A stretch of DNA of 24,167 bases from Pelargonium cotyledonis (Eukaryota > Streptophyta > Magnoliopsida > Geraniales > Geraniaceae), in assembly GCA_036897625.1 (NCBI GenBank), contig JAYMTA010000793.1, positions 1 to 24,167 of the forward strand, read 5' to 3'. The stretch's first letter is position 1; every line of letters begins with the position of its first letter. Positions 8,359 to 20,849 of the stretch are shown piece after piece. The position numbers and the translations under genes were made by a program. The notes under the pieces are model-generated. The model had not been told where the DNA came from. It worked only from the letters and a program-made list of their open reading frames with translations, and searched no databases.

Positions 8359-11300
8359 ATGGAGAAAGGTAAAGGAGTGATGGGAGCTGGTCGAAGATGG
8401 GCCGTTGATTTCAGTGACAATTCTACTGCTCCTTCTTCTCGCGACGTCCCTGATCCTCTCGGCTTAACTCGAGCTTCTCAAGATCAGGTAACCAGAGTCG
8501 CTCACACATAGGTTCTCGTATCTTTTGATTTCAGATATGGATTTGATTTGCTTACTTTTGGGGGATTTGGGTTGGTGTCTGTGTTAAATTTCAGGACGAT
8601 TCGTCGCTGAGTAAGCAAAAGAAGGATGCTGAAGCCAATTGGAAATCTCAGGTGTGTTGTGCTACGAGTTTGTGATTGATTAAACTTCAGTTGATATGAT
8701 ATTCAGATCTTAGGGTTAGGGTTCTGAACAGGATTCACCTTCTGGGTAGTTTTCCTGATTGGTTTTCGAGCTAATAAAGAAAATTTTGAGAGTAGGTCAA
8801 TAGTAATTCATGATGGATGCTGATTCTATTGGCCATATGTCCAGTCAAGTTGACTGATGTCTCAATTTCCGAGCATACTTGTGTGCTGTTGATGAGTTAG
8901 GTAGCATGTTTTGAAGATCTAAAACCAAAAAGTACATAGATTTTGTGGTTCATGTCATGGTGTGGGGTGCATGAATATATGACACTGGTGAAAATTTGCT
9001 ACCAAAATGACCACTGAGAGGGACACAGTTTGAAGATAGTGTTTGACTGAGCATTTTTATTTTTCAGAGGACTAGTTTGGAAGTAAGTTGTAATTTAACC
9101 GATTGAGTTAATTGGATCAAGTTTATAGTAACTCTAATACCTTTTTGAGAAAACTGATGTAAGTATGATACTTCTACTCTGGCGCTAGAAAGGACCTAAG
9201 CTAAGCTAAGAAGTCAGTTTTTCTATGTTGATCTTGGTGTTAGGACTAAGGAGATGTGAGTTTTTCAATGTGTGAATCTTCGTTCACTATGAGGATTGGG
9301 CTAACATTTGATATGCACATTCCGATGTAAGGTTGGTTATCTAGAGCTATAATATGTAAGAATAGCCTGGTCCTTTGATGATGAAACCCATAACATGGAT
9401 GAGGGATAGGCCTCGATGACAATGAGTGACTGACTCACCTAATAGAAATTACAGCCTGATTTGTCAACCAAAGGTTACCGAGTTCTATGTTTGATAGAAT
9501 TTTAAATTTGGATGTCAAGGGAGATTAAGTTATTCATGCTGAAAAGATCAGAGAACTAAGTAATGATTTAATAAGAGGTCCAATGTCATTTTGGTTTAGG
9601 CTTTTACATCAAGCAAAATAAACTTTCTTATTAGATATGGAGTTAGGGGTGGGAAGAGTTATCTAAGAATGATGGTTAAAAAGCTGTTAGGTAAAAAAAA
9701 ATGCTGATTTTTATTAGAAAAAACCAAATCAGGCTGCCTAAAGAAGAAACCTTTCTACCTTCATTGTTCCAATCAATAGAATATGTGATCCCAATAATAG
9801 GTAGAGACCTGTGCTGTTCAGATGTTATCTGAAGTCAGTGCATTGACCATCTTATGGAGTTTTGATGCTCAGATCTATAATTAAATGAGGTCTTTGACAG
9901 TTTCTGTGCAATTGGTCGTATTTAATTTTGTTGTTCTGCTGTACCTTGTAAATTGAATTTTGAATTGTGTACTTTGGTTTTTAGTTCGCATGCTAATGGT
10001 TTCCTGCTGAAGTTTTTTTAGTTTCTCCTCTTACATGGTGTTCTGGCATCATAATTTCTTTATTTGTGAACAGAAAGCTTGGGAAGTGGCACAGGCTCCT
10101 TTCAAGAATTTACTAATGATGGGCTTCATGATGTGGATGGCTGGAAGTACTGTGCATTTATTTAGCATTGGCATCACATTTTCAGCTCTTTGGCAACCCA
10201 TAAGTGCCCTTCAAGGGGTTGGGAAAGGTAAGATTATCATTGCATATTTCTCTGCACCTTATAAAGTGTAATCAGTTCATTTGGTTCCTCAAAACTTTGT
10301 TTGGGCTTTGATTCCTCAGCTAGAGTTTGAAAATAAACAAGAAAATTAAGGAATAGCTTACTCTACATGAAATCCAATACTCTTACCTTTTTTTTTTCAT
10401 TATACACTGAACAATACATGGACTTTGTTTTGCGCCAACTGTTAAAGTTTGAAAACAGTGTGTGTGGTTTGTGATTATAAACTTCTTTGCTTATGTGTGT
10501 GACAATCATCTGAACACAATTTCCCTACATATTAGGTTCATACTATCATTTTTGTTGATGAATTTGGACCAAACGAATTAGAAGTACTTGGGATTAAGCC
10601 ATGTGCTTGTGATTCTGCTTCCAGGCTTCAAAGATTTTACCCTTTTATGTAGGAAGAGACACAAACACACATTAATTGTGACATGTATGAAAGAAGAATC
10701 AACTGTTTGTTAAGAGCTCATTTATTTATTATTATTATTATTTTATTTGTTAATCTTGGTTCATTGATTGTGGTGCAGCTGGTACTTGATTAATAAGTAT
10801 GTACTGCTGAGCATGTTTTTGATATTTTGTACGAGCATCTAGTTTTCTGATACAGATTACTTCAATATAGGCGTGTTATTTGAATTATACTCACTGAATT
10901 CACTTAAAATATCATTGCAACTTCAGTGTTCTAACTCAGCAAAACCTATTTATGTGATTACGCAGTTTTTGAGCCTTACAAAGATAATAAAGTTGAACTT
11001 CTTGGGCCTAAGTTACTCTTCATTGCCCTTAACCTGGGTGCTTTAGGACTTGGTGTCTGGAAGGTGAGATAATGATGCATTCATGTATTAAGTGAATTTA
11101 TTTGTAATTAATTGTTAGAGGTATATATCATTTCTTAATGTTCAAAATTATTGATTTTGGCAGCTTAACACTTTGGGGCTTCTTCCTACGCATGCGTCTG
11201 ATTGGGTTTCATCCTTACCTCCTGCTCAGGTTCAGTTTTCTTTGAACAATCAAATTGCAAACAGTTTTTTCTTGCATTTTCATTGGTACTGACAGTCTTC

Positions 11301-11644
11301 TTGAATCAGAAGTATGATAACTGGAAGTATTTTACTAAGTGGACTCGATATAGCTCGTTAAAGATGTAGTTGTAATTAGATAATTAGAATTGTATCTTCA
11401 ACATAGCTAAAAGTGTTGGCACTAAGTACACCTTGGCGTCTAAAAGTTTCATTAGTCTCAGCATGCCTTTTAAGCAATTCATTAGTAATTATATGATTCT
11501 CGATGTGTATTCCCTATTCTTAGCTGTTGAACATGAAAGTTCGTGCACTTTTTACCGAAGGTGCTCATCAGTTCTTGTGTAACACAGTTTCCGTTCATTT
11601 TTCAGGAGGTTGAGTATTCAGGTGGGGGCATTCCTTTTCTGTGA
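8359..11644 (+). CDS. EMC4: ER membrane protein complex subunit 4 (6 exons)
   Basis: EMC4 is a conserved subunit of the ER membrane protein complex, which inserts tail-anchored and some multi-pass proteins into the ER membrane. Coding exons read as 8359-8487, 8595-8651, 10074-10227, 10966-11063, 11164-11229 and 11606-11644, giving 180 residues; Arabidopsis EMC4 is about the same length. The start MEKGKGVMGAGRRWAVDFSD, the central GFMMWMAGSTVHLFSIGITF (79-98) and GLLPTHASDWVSS after exon 4 are hallmark family sequences. Two hydrophobic segments are visible, about 75-101 and 129-145. The soluble N-terminus is Ser/Asp-rich. Intron 2 is the largest (about 1.4 kb). A Val codon is split across exons 3-4. 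The short last exon encodes EVEYSGGGIPFL. The start is supported by the family's N-terminus and by the absence of a better upstream ATG. Confidence 0.96.
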
Positions 11645-12664
11645 CGAGCTTATTCAGTCGGATCAATCAATGGATAGAGATAGATGCTGTTTGTTTCTGC
11701 CTTCTGGCAATAAGGCTGAGTCATTATTTTATTCTGTATTAGCTAAGTACTCACCATGCATTGTTTTGATTTCACCAACTGGTTTTGTGGTGTGGGAGTA
11801 AGAAACAAGTATCTTGTAGTTTATAGATGACACATTGTTGAATTGGTGTTTTTAATTAACATGGTTATGTTAATTTTGTACTAGATTCATCACCCACATC
11901 TCTCCTCTAGTAGGAAACTATCCTCAAATAAAATTTTTATTGTTTATCTTAATTTTGACCCAGATAATATTTTGTGATAAACTGTTTTGAAAAACAGTAA
12001 AAGTTCTATTTATAGATAGACAATATTGGTCCTTTTGGTATATATATCATGTTTCATTTGTATTCTTATGTCGATATAAAGGAGTTGATAAACACGCATC
12101 AAGTATGATAAAGTCCTTTGTGGACGAAGATACTTACATCACCATCCACTTCGCGTCATGCTACATTAATAAAGCGAGCATATTTATAACAAAAATAATT
12201 CTACTTGATAATAACTTTAATTTCTTTGGAAGCATGACTTTAATTTTAAATATCAAAATATAAACATATGTAATTTACTATATATATTTAAATAAGAGTT
12301 TCAAGTTAATATTATTACATGACCAAACCTATCTACTCAATTGTGTTAATATTAATGTAAGGCTAATTTTGTGAATAGAGTACAAATAATGTAAATTTAT
12401 CATCGTTAGGTGTAGATTTATCCTCCCTTTATTATGGCCTCCTTCTTTATTATATGTTTGCATTATCCACTTAATTTATTGCAAGGATATATCAAAATAA
12501 AATAAATAAATAAATACTCCAGTCGAAAAAAGGAGTAAATAATTTTTTGGTTATAAAATCTAGAAAGCCTTGAAAAAGAAAATATAAAAAAATCCAGACG
12601 ATTTAGTAGTAGCAATTGCTCATTTGCTCTGATCTGTGTTGAGTGATCTCATCTATCAACATCT
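11645..12664. other. intergenic: EMC4 3' UTR and MAPR promoter
   Basis: No gene is supportable. The first 200-300 bases are probably the EMC4 3' UTR. The rest is strongly AT-rich, including an (AAAT)-type simple repeat near 12495-12515 and the TATA-like sites upstream of 12665. A tiny inverted repeat, TACTCC...GGAGTA, lies at 12515-12537. Confidence 0.6.
12583..12590 (+). promoter_or_regulatory. candidate TATA box for the MAPR gene
   Basis: TATAAAAA lies 75 bases before the start codon at 12665, which would leave a leader of about 45 bases. A second candidate, TATAAAA at 12552-12558, is a little farther upstream. Spacing is plausible for either; the choice is inference. Confidence 0.45.
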
Positions 12665-12967
12665 ATGGAATTCACACCCCAAGAGCTGAGCCGATACAAC
12701 GGCACAGACCCATCAAAGCCGATTTACGTGGCTCTCAAAGGCCGCATCTTCGATGTCACCACCGGAAATTCCTTCTACGGGCCCGGTGGCGCCTACGCCA
12801 TGTTCGCCGGGAAAGACGCGAGCAGGGCTCTGGCCAAGATGAGCAAGAACGACGAGGACATCACCCCTTCCCTCCACGGCCTCTCCGAGAAAGAGATAGG
12901 CGTTCTCGACGACTGGGAGAAGAAGTTCGAAGCTAAGTACCCAGTTGTTGGTCGGGTTGTTTCTTAA
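12665..12967 (+). CDS. MAPR2: soluble MAPR / cytochrome b5-like heme- or steroid-binding protein
   Basis: This single-exon gene encodes 100 residues that are almost entirely one MAPR-type cytochrome b5 domain. The sequence runs from FTPQELSRYNG (3-13) through FDVTTGNSFYGPGGAYAMFA (29-48) and GKDASRALAKMS (49-60) to a Trp-containing C-terminal helix and KYPVVGRV. Tyr38 in FYGP aligns with the heme-ligating tyrosine of human PGRMC1. The His pair of true cytochrome b5 is missing, as in the MAPR family. There is no membrane segment, unlike MSBP1, so a soluble or peripheral protein is expected. It closely resembles Arabidopsis 'probable steroid-binding protein 3' (MAPR2). Heme versus steroid binding in plants is not settled by the sequence. 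The coding part is markedly GC-rich compared with its surroundings. Confidence 0.94.
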   Translation: MEFTPQELSRYNGTDPSKPIYVALKGRIFDVTTGNSFYGPGGAYAMFAGKDASRALAKMSKNDEDITPSLHGLSEKEIGVLDDWEKKFEAKYPVVGRVVS

Positions 12968-15900
12968 CTCCCCGCCTCGTATTCTCACAAATATGGGTAT
13001 CTGCTAATGTTGTTGTGTTGTGTTGTGTTGTGTTGTGTTGTGATAATTATGTATTGTGTCTCGATATTATTGGGTCACTTTGATCCTGGGGCTTGTTGCT
13101 CAAGATGTACTTTTTAGTATTCGATGGGTGTTGGATGTGAAGGAATGGTATATGTTTTTATATGAATAAATGCTGGTTGTGTGAAATATGGTCCTTTTTT
13201 CATGCTATTTACTGATATTTGGGGATTAATTGTTTTGGGGGTCTTGTTCTTCTGTATTTACTTCTGGTGGTACTTAAATTCTATGTCTGCAGTTTTTTTG
13301 TTTAGCAAGGATGCATATGGCGGATGAATATATGGTTGGATTTGTGTCATTTTGGGCTTTACATGGGTTGCTGGTAAGGCAAAACTTCCTTCTTTTTTCT
13401 AGTGTTGGGGATATTATATGGATAAATTTATTTTAGGTATGTGATTGTTCTTAGAAACTTTTAGTAAGTTGGGTTGTTGATTGTTTTTGTAGTTGTGCAA
13501 TTACTGTGGTATAGTAATGGAGACAATGTTCAAGAAAACATCTTTAGACTGTTGAGACTTCAGATGCTAGTAGGCTAATCCTAGTTAACTTTGCATTAAG
13601 GGTATAGGATTTCAAGCAAGCCAAAGTAGAGTGGAGTTGGTCTCCTTGGATGCTGTGTTATGCATACTGTGCTATTGTTCTGTTTTCACATGTGTTCGTG
13701 GTGTTCATATTCAAGAGTTTCATTAGAGTTTGACTGGATCAGGATTTTCTTGATTATGAACTGCCGTCAGGTTTAATAGAGGTATTACAGAGTGTTTGTA
13801 TGGAGAATTTGATCCACATGATCTGTGTATGTAATCTGTTTGGTGTTCTATCATTCAATTTTCATTGCTAATGTTCACATTTCATCAGAGTGAAGCATAT
13901 CGAATTCTTTAGTCATGAAAGGGCCATCTGAATTGAAAGAGCACTTTATCAGTTGACATAATGATTAAGATGTGGAGTTCAGTCTTTAGTAGAGTAGAAA
14001 AATACTCCCTAAAGGGAAGATGTGGCTTTTGCATTAGTCAAAAGAGACAGGCTCATTTTGAAGTGCTGTATTGATAATGTGGAAACTGAAAAGATCTTCT
14101 GATGCTAAAGCAATGCCACTGGAGTTGGCTAACGTGGTGCTGGCTAGCTACCTTGGTGGAAGCTGTTATGGAAATTTGCTTTTAAATGTCATACTAGAAT
14201 CCATTACCTTCTATTAGACAGAAAATGATAGTATTTACTCGGATTTTATATATCTTTGCCGGATCATTACTTTGGATTTCTCTTAGTTAACATAAGGGTT
14301 TATGCTATTAGAGATAAAATCGTGATTTGTTTAGTCCTCTAAGGTGGTTATTTATGATAATAGAAACTTAGTACTGAGGTTCATTTCAGAAGGTGGTTAT
14401 GTTTTCTTTTACCCTACATAAAACAATTCAGTGGATGAGTCAATCATTTCAAAGTTGTATTCTTACCCTTCTCTTGTTTACCATTGGAGAAGAGTTGGAT
14501 TTTTTGACAGCCCCTCCCCTAAACAGAACAAAGAGAAGATAACAAATATTTAATGAATGACTGAAATTCTGTGGGATGAAGTTTGCATGGAGCTGGTAAC
14601 CATTGGCACTTAATTTCATCGGTTTGCTCTCCCTCATGTATGATGCGGTTAAACGGTTGTTTAAACCCCTAAAACCTCTAGGTCTTCTCGAGAAACCCAT
14701 GTTAAAAGCTGACAAGGAGAAAATAATACTTTAGAAAATTCAATATCCTTTGTTCTCAAATGATGAATGATAATTTCGCTGCATTTCTATCAGTGTTCTC
14801 TTCATTTCTTATAGTGATAATTTCCCTTGCTCTTTTTATGCTATTAGTGTAGAAATAGTTTTCCAATGTATATGTGGACAAACTTCTAAGGCTTCAGAAT
14901 GTGCTTTATAGGAGGATTAGATTGGATGCTATTATGTGTATATCACTTGAATAATTTGGTCCTTAGAAGGTTTCCCGAATCATTTTTTTTTTTTTGTAAC
15001 AAACATATTGTGGTATTTTGGCGGTTTGAATGTTTGTGCATATGGTTTTATCAGCTATTAAGGGACTATTGCATTCCATGGATAACTTTTGCTATGATCT
15101 TTGCATAAGAGTTCTTGTTTCCATCTCTCTTGGGCATGGGCATTGCGTATCATTGTCTGTATCAGCTACGTTGCAAGTTTTCTCCCATGCATGTTGCAAT
15201 CGATTGTATCCAGTTGTTCCCCATACTATTGTTGGAAATTGAAATTTCTTGCATCACATTGGTTTTCAGTACCTGTTGTCTGGATATTTTAGAATATGTG
15301 TAGTTAGGTATATGTTGATATATTTATCATAAATGTAAGGTAGAGAAATCAGTTTTCATTACTAGGAATATTGGAATTTGGATTGATGTGTGTGAAGTGT
15401 TTAGTTGGAGCTCAATCTCTAATGCCTGGTTATATAATGTTTGCTGCTGTGTTATATTCATTATTCAGAATAGCTTACCTGTTTCTGTTTTGTGCATGTT
15501 CTATAATAATGTGTATGATCATATCTTCTTGGAAGCATGCGTGAAAAGTTGTAGAGAAAGTTACTGATAGTTGCTTTAGATACAAGGAATGGATAGCCTT
15601 TTCTAAAAGCTTCGTGTAAATTCCACCACTTGGGACCAATCATGCACACTAAAATCATGCTAGTAGCTTGATTTATATTTTGATTACTCTTTTGACCACT
15701 TGAAGCTTCTATGATGTTTTCTTGGCTTTACAGTTTACATCACTAATAATCTAATGTACTGTTTATAGCTCAAACTGCTAAATAAAAATGAAGGTCATAT
15801 GACGGCATCAAATTTTAGTAAAGTGCTAGTAATGTTATGATTTGTTTTTATATAACGATTGACAATCATCTTTAATTTTAATGCCCTTGTGCTAAGGTAA

Positions 15901-16835
15901 AAAGTTTGATATCATATCTCAGAATTGGACATCTCGAAAGTGGTTCTTACCTCTTCTAACTTGCAACTCACAACGATGTCAACTTGTTTGTCACTTCTTC
16001 GTTCACTTGATTTGTATTAGATTATTCTTTTAGTTCCTATATCTCTTTGCTGATGAGAGACGACTTCTAAAGGCAGAATTCAATATCTGACGTTTTTTAA
16101 AAGATGAATAGACGGAGAAATGAACATTTTGCTCTAAAAGTATTGATCTTTTTAATTTTCTTTTTCACCTCTCACATTTGTTTGATCTATGGTCTGCCAT
16201 TCAGACAAACTCACTGATGAAAGATGCTAATCTAAAACAAAAGTAAAGAGTTAAAATATCAAATTAAAATAATAATTAATTTAAGATAAAATGAATCCTA
16301 AGATAATATGGATATTTTATATTTATTCAATATTGATGTGTGTTCCTGGATTTGCACACCTGTAGTTCAACTGATGCAAACCATCATAAAGTCAAGAACT
16401 AAATCATTTTCAGCCGTTGAACTGCACGCAATTGTTGACGATAGTCGCCACATCCAACGGCCCAGATTCTTTTGAGATTGCGAGAAAGAAAAAACAAGTG
16501 TTGGTACCGTATTCTGTAAAGCAGAGTCGGTCGTCTTCTTCCTTCTTCTTCTCTTCTCCAATAAGTCACTCGTCTGAGCCATTCCTTTCGATTATTATCT
16601 CTTATCAAAATCACTGTTATCTAATCAAAACCCATTTCGTTTTGTGCCTCTAATCCTCCGATTCCACTCTCAAAATCCTCCCTTTCATCACTCTCTTCCA
16701 TTAATTTCACTGACAGATTGAAAAAATATATACACACTTTCTTGCTATTTTTTGGTTTTGATACAGTCTATGTGTTTTGTTGTTGTTCAATCGTAGCAAA
16801 TCAAAGCCTATTTGAATCTGTGCAGTAGCTTTAAC
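12968..16835. other. long gene-free interval between MAPR and UBP22
   Basis: About 3.9 kb without a supportable gene. The start holds the MAPR 3' UTR with a pentanucleotide microsatellite. The middle is moderately AT-rich with only short chance ORFs on either strand and no recognisable domain or splice chain. The last 400 bases are probably the UBP22 promoter and leader: a GGCCCA (Site II) motif lies at 16459-16464, followed by CT-rich sequence (16525-16700). A non-coding transcript cannot be excluded from sequence alone. Confidence 0.55.
13011..13042 (+). repeat. (TGTTG)6 microsatellite in the MAPR 3' UTR
   Basis: Six perfect TGTTG units run from 13011 to 13040, followed by a partial TG. 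They begin 44 bases after the MAPR stop codon, so they are probably transcribed. Pentanucleotide repeats of this kind are length-variable. Confidence 0.92.
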
Positions 16836-19253
16836 ATGTCCTCCAGAAACCATTTGTACACAAACCCAAAACCCTGCCAGCACCTTGCTGATTACAGGCT
16901 CAAGCATGGATTGAATGGCTACAACTCCATCCAGAAGTGCCTTAAAACCACCCCACAAGGGAGGATCAGTGTCTCCAAGTTCCCTACTCAGATACCCAGA
17001 TGCAGTTTCTGTAATGAGTATCAAAATAAGCTATTTACTTGTTTGATTTGCTCTTCAATCTCTTGTTCAGACCATACCCTTTTGCACACCCAGCTCCATA
17101 ATGGGCATGAAATAGCTGTGGATATTGAAAGAACTGAGCTTTATTGCTGCGTTTGTAGAGATCAGGTTTATGATCCTGCTTTTGATAGAGTTGTAGTTTA
17201 TAAGCACATCAGGGAGATGCCAGGAAGCAAGATTGGTATGGATGTGATTAAAGTTAGATCAAGTAAGAGAAGGAGGAGGTTGAGTTCAGGGTTGGAATTG
17301 GATTTGACAAATTCAAGCCAGTTGGTTTCTAATAGGGATCAGAGGGCAAAATCTTGTTATCCCCTTGGTTTGAGGGGATTGAACAATTTGGGCAGCACTT
17401 GTTTTATGAATTCTGTGTTGCAAGCATTGCTACACGCACCTCCTTTGAGGAATTACTTCTTGGGTAATCATCATAGCCACAAAGCCTGCGGCAAGAGATC
17501 TTCGGATCAGCTGTGTTTATCTTGTGACATAGATGTGATTTTCTCAGCTGTATTCTCAGGGGATCGGACACCGTATAGTCCAGCTCAGTTCCTTTACAGG
17601 TCTGCGATTATTGAATTTCGAACCTTTTTATTGTCTGCACATGTTGACATATTGCTGGTTATATATTCTTGATCAATAAGTGTGAATGTGCATCTAGAAT
17701 ACTGTTACTAATCTTTACTTAACTGGGCATTTAGTACATGTATAACCTGCCAATTTATAATATTCAATAGTTGACTGCAAGAAATTATTGCACATGGTTC
17801 CTTTTTTGCTTCTTCATTTGATGCGACTGATTAGAGATGAAGCAGTTAGGCTACTTTGCAGTTGGGAATGATTGTAATTTAGTCTGTTGGTACCCATTTT
17901 ATAGTTAAGCGGGTGTCGTTAGCTCTCTTCTAAGTCATCTATCTTCTTCCCTTAATAAATTTTTGGAGTGGATATGAATTTAGTGCTTCAATAATGCAAT
18001 TTTGGTTTGTGTTTGAAGTTGGTGGCAGCATTCAGCAAATCTAGCTAGTTATGAGCAGCAGGATGCTCATGAGTTCTTCATTTCAGTGATAGACAGTATC
18101 CATGAAAAAGAGGGCAAAACAACAAATACACATGAAGGTAATGTGATCATAATATGTGGTCTTGATTTGTTTCATAATCTTGTCTTCTACAGTATATTAT
18201 GGTTATAAAATATATTCACTACTCAGAAAGAAATTATTTGAAATCTTGAAATCAGTTGGTATAGTATCTAGATTCTAACACTGATGTTTCTGCTAATAGA
18301 AAGATAGACTAACTTTGAAATCTTTCAAGTGTGTACTTTACGCTTGCTTTCCAAATTGTTGTTTTTATGCTATGAGTGGTCTTTAAACATTGAGAAATGT
18401 GGATATAATCTGTAAAAGTGTCGTGCATTGTTTGCCACTTTGGTATTGCACTTAAATTTGATTCTTCATTACAGATAATGGAGATTGCCAGTGTATTGCC
18501 CATAGAGTGTTTTCTGGGTTGTTGAGATCAGATGTTACCTGCATGACCTGTGGATTCACTTCCACAACTTATGACCCTTGTGTGGACATTTCACTCAACT
18601 TGGACATGAGCAGCTACACTTCAACAGATGTAAGCAACAAGTCCATGAAACCAAACGCGAGCACAGGTACATCTACCCTCTTGGGTTGTCTGGATTTTTT
18701 TACAAGACAAGAAAAGTTGGGATCGGACCAGAAAATTCACTGCCAAAGCTGTCAGGACAAGCAAGACTCGTCGAAGCAAATGTCAATTCGCAGGTTACCA
18801 TTGGTGTTGGGTTTACATGTTAAACGATTTGAGCACTCTCTAGCTAGAAAAAAGTCAAGAAAAGTTGATCAATATTTGCAGTTTCCTTTCTCCTTAGACA
18901 TGAGCCCATACTTGTCATCCTCAGTTGTCAGAAACAGATATGGAAATAGAATTTTTGCATTTGATAGAGATGAACCAGACAGTTGTACAGAATTTGAAAT
19001 TTTTGCTGTGGTTAGTCATTCCGGAATGCTAGAATCCGGCCATTACGTGACTTATTTGCGATTGAGAAACCAGTGGTACAAATGTGATGATGCTTGGATC
19101 AATGAAGTTGACGAGGAGGTAGTAAGAGCTTCTCAGTGCTATATGATGTTTTATGTGCAGAAAACTTTTTACCAGAAATCAAATGAGGATTTGAGTTGCT
19201 TACCAGTTTCTCCCTGGAGGCACCCAATTCATCCTGTGGCCGGTTGCTGCTGA
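16836..19253 (+). CDS. UBP22: ubiquitin carboxyl-terminal hydrolase 22-like (3 exons)
   Basis: This is a ubiquitin-specific protease of the USP22/Ubp8 type. In Arabidopsis, UBP22 is the catalytic subunit of the SAGA-type deubiquitination module (with SGF11 and ENY2) and removes ubiquitin from histone H2B in the nucleus. Exons are 16836-17599, 18019-18137 and 18475-19253, giving 553 residues, the usual length. An N-terminal ZnF-UBP has C14, H16, C56, C59, C69, C72, C77, H91 and C107 among its candidate ligands. The USP core follows: Cys box GLNNLGSTCFMNS with catalytic C189, YEQQDAHEFF in exon 2, structural zinc pairs C317/C320 and C384/C387, and His box SGHYVTYLR with H484, then CDDAW at 498-502. 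A basic SSKRRRR stretch lies between the domains. All catalytic residues are intact. The ATG at 16836 is the first in frame that fits the family's short N-terminus. Both introns interrupt codons (Ser and Asp). Confidence 0.94.
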
Positions 19254-20849
19254 AGAGTACGTCTTCAATGAACCATAGGCTGGCCGTTGGGAGAGACTGA
19301 GACAGACACAAAGATCGACTGGAAAAGACTGCCACAGAGTGCTCTTTCAGAACAGAATCAAATCCCAGATTGAAACAAAGGTACCTGAATACAACACTGA
19401 ACATTCATAGATATCCCTTTGATATATTTTGTGGGAATATGGTAGTGAGACATTGGTTTTCAGATTTTTCTCAGGATTCTTTTGCTTCCAGGCAGAATGT
19501 ACAGAAAATCCTCATTAACTACTAATCATGACCTTTATTTCAGATTTTGCATGGATCATTTAAGTACTGTTTTCCTGACCTACAAGATAAAAAAAAATGT
19601 ACTACCACGTGTCATTTAATCACAAAATGGATGCATCTACATTCACATGACATGAGCCTGTATATGCTGATATACTGACAATATTGCTTTAGCTGAAGAA
19701 AAAAGTTGGGTGTTACACTAAAATTAAGGAGAAGTTTCTATGATATGAGCATGTTGAGCTGTCTTGCATCACATGGAAATGAAGAGTTCAAATCAAAACA
19801 CATGTCCAGTTGAGATAAAGTTTTCAACTTGCTAATGATTTGTGAACTGTGAAGTTCTAGTTTCAATCTGAGAAAGCTGTGATGGATGGTGGGTTTGTTG
19901 ATATAACACAATGGTAGGAGTAAAAATGAACAATTCTAGGGAAAGACCCTGAAATATATACCATTGTTGCATTGCATAGGTGCTCTATAGAGCTCTTTGC
20001 AGGAGGGGATGCAATAGAGAACCTTGAAATGTACACTGTCCTAATGAATCTCATGCAACTTAATATGATCACAAGGTTAATTACCATATTGGATTCAAGA
20101 TAAAACAAGGAATAATTCATTCAGAGAGCAAAGAAAAATGATAAATGTGCTCTATGTTGCATGGTTTTTTTTTATTTTTATCATGCATGGTTTGTTCTAT
20201 AAATAAAAAAAAAACAATATCACTATACCACACATTGTTGACTCATTTAAGTTGGATTATGTTTTTACTTGAATCTTCATACTTGTCATTTGTAATTATA
20301 GAGAATAAATATGCATACAATGTTACAAACCCTGAGACCAATTTGTGTAGATTATTAATGTATTGTTTATTGATCTAATCTACCTAATAAATGCCAAGAG
20401 TAGACAAGTATTTCAACTCTAATTTGGTTGAAATTGTATTTTGGTTTGAATAAAGATTAATCACTAATATAATAACACTTTATTTATTGATTTAAAATTA
20501 TTCTAAAAGATAACATGAAAGGATAAGCATCAAAATCAAAATCCCGTCCAGGCATTAATTTGTACTTTATTTTTGCTGACTTACCTTTTCGTTTTTATCA
20601 ATTTCTATCCTTCCATATGTTAAATAGTTTAATTTGAATCACAAAATAAATCAAAATCCTGAATTTTAAGATAACAACAAACACTTCTCCATTTTAACTC
20701 ATCTCCTTCTAAATAAGTCTCTTAAAAAAATGAAATCTATATTCATTGATTTAAATCAACCCGTTTATGAAATTGTAACGTCTCATTCAAACACAAAAGG
20801 TCAACAAATCATTTCAATTTCTAGACTGGATCGAGTGAAATTCAACTAA
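19254..20849. other. intergenic region after UBP22
   Basis: No gene is supportable. The first 200 bases or so are probably the UBP22 3' UTR. The remainder is AT-rich, with homopolymer runs near 20165-20215. An ACGTG-containing word (CCACGTGTC near 19605) is present, but it is not near any start codon on either strand and is not called as a regulatory site. Confidence 0.55.

Noticed and set aside
10035..10271. A stand-alone 78-codon ORF with a membrane segment
   Set aside because: It is EMC4 exon 3 read through into its flanking introns, not a separate gene.
14449..14715. An 88-codon minus-strand ORF in the gene-free interval
   Set aside because: No recognisable domain, no promoter or splice context, and length expected by chance.
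14899..15303. Overlapping short plus-strand ORFs rich in Cys, Phe and Leu
   Set aside because: Three overlapping frames in T-rich DNA with no motif are typical of chance ORFs.
16050..16095. TGATGA and CTGA words resembling C/D snoRNA boxes
   Set aside because: The boxes are only about 40 bases apart, there is no terminal stem, and the C box context is weak.
16812..16835. Extension of the UBP22 frame 8 codons upstream of its ATG
   Set aside because: The extension would begin at TTG, which is not a usual plant start. The ATG at 16836 fits the family N-terminus.
18578..18823. An 81-codon ORF inside UBP22 exon 3
   Set aside because: It is an out-of-frame shadow of the USP core.
20164..20215. 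Poly-T/poly-A arms that could form a hairpin
   Set aside because: Low-complexity homopolymer pairing with no transposon termini or target duplication.
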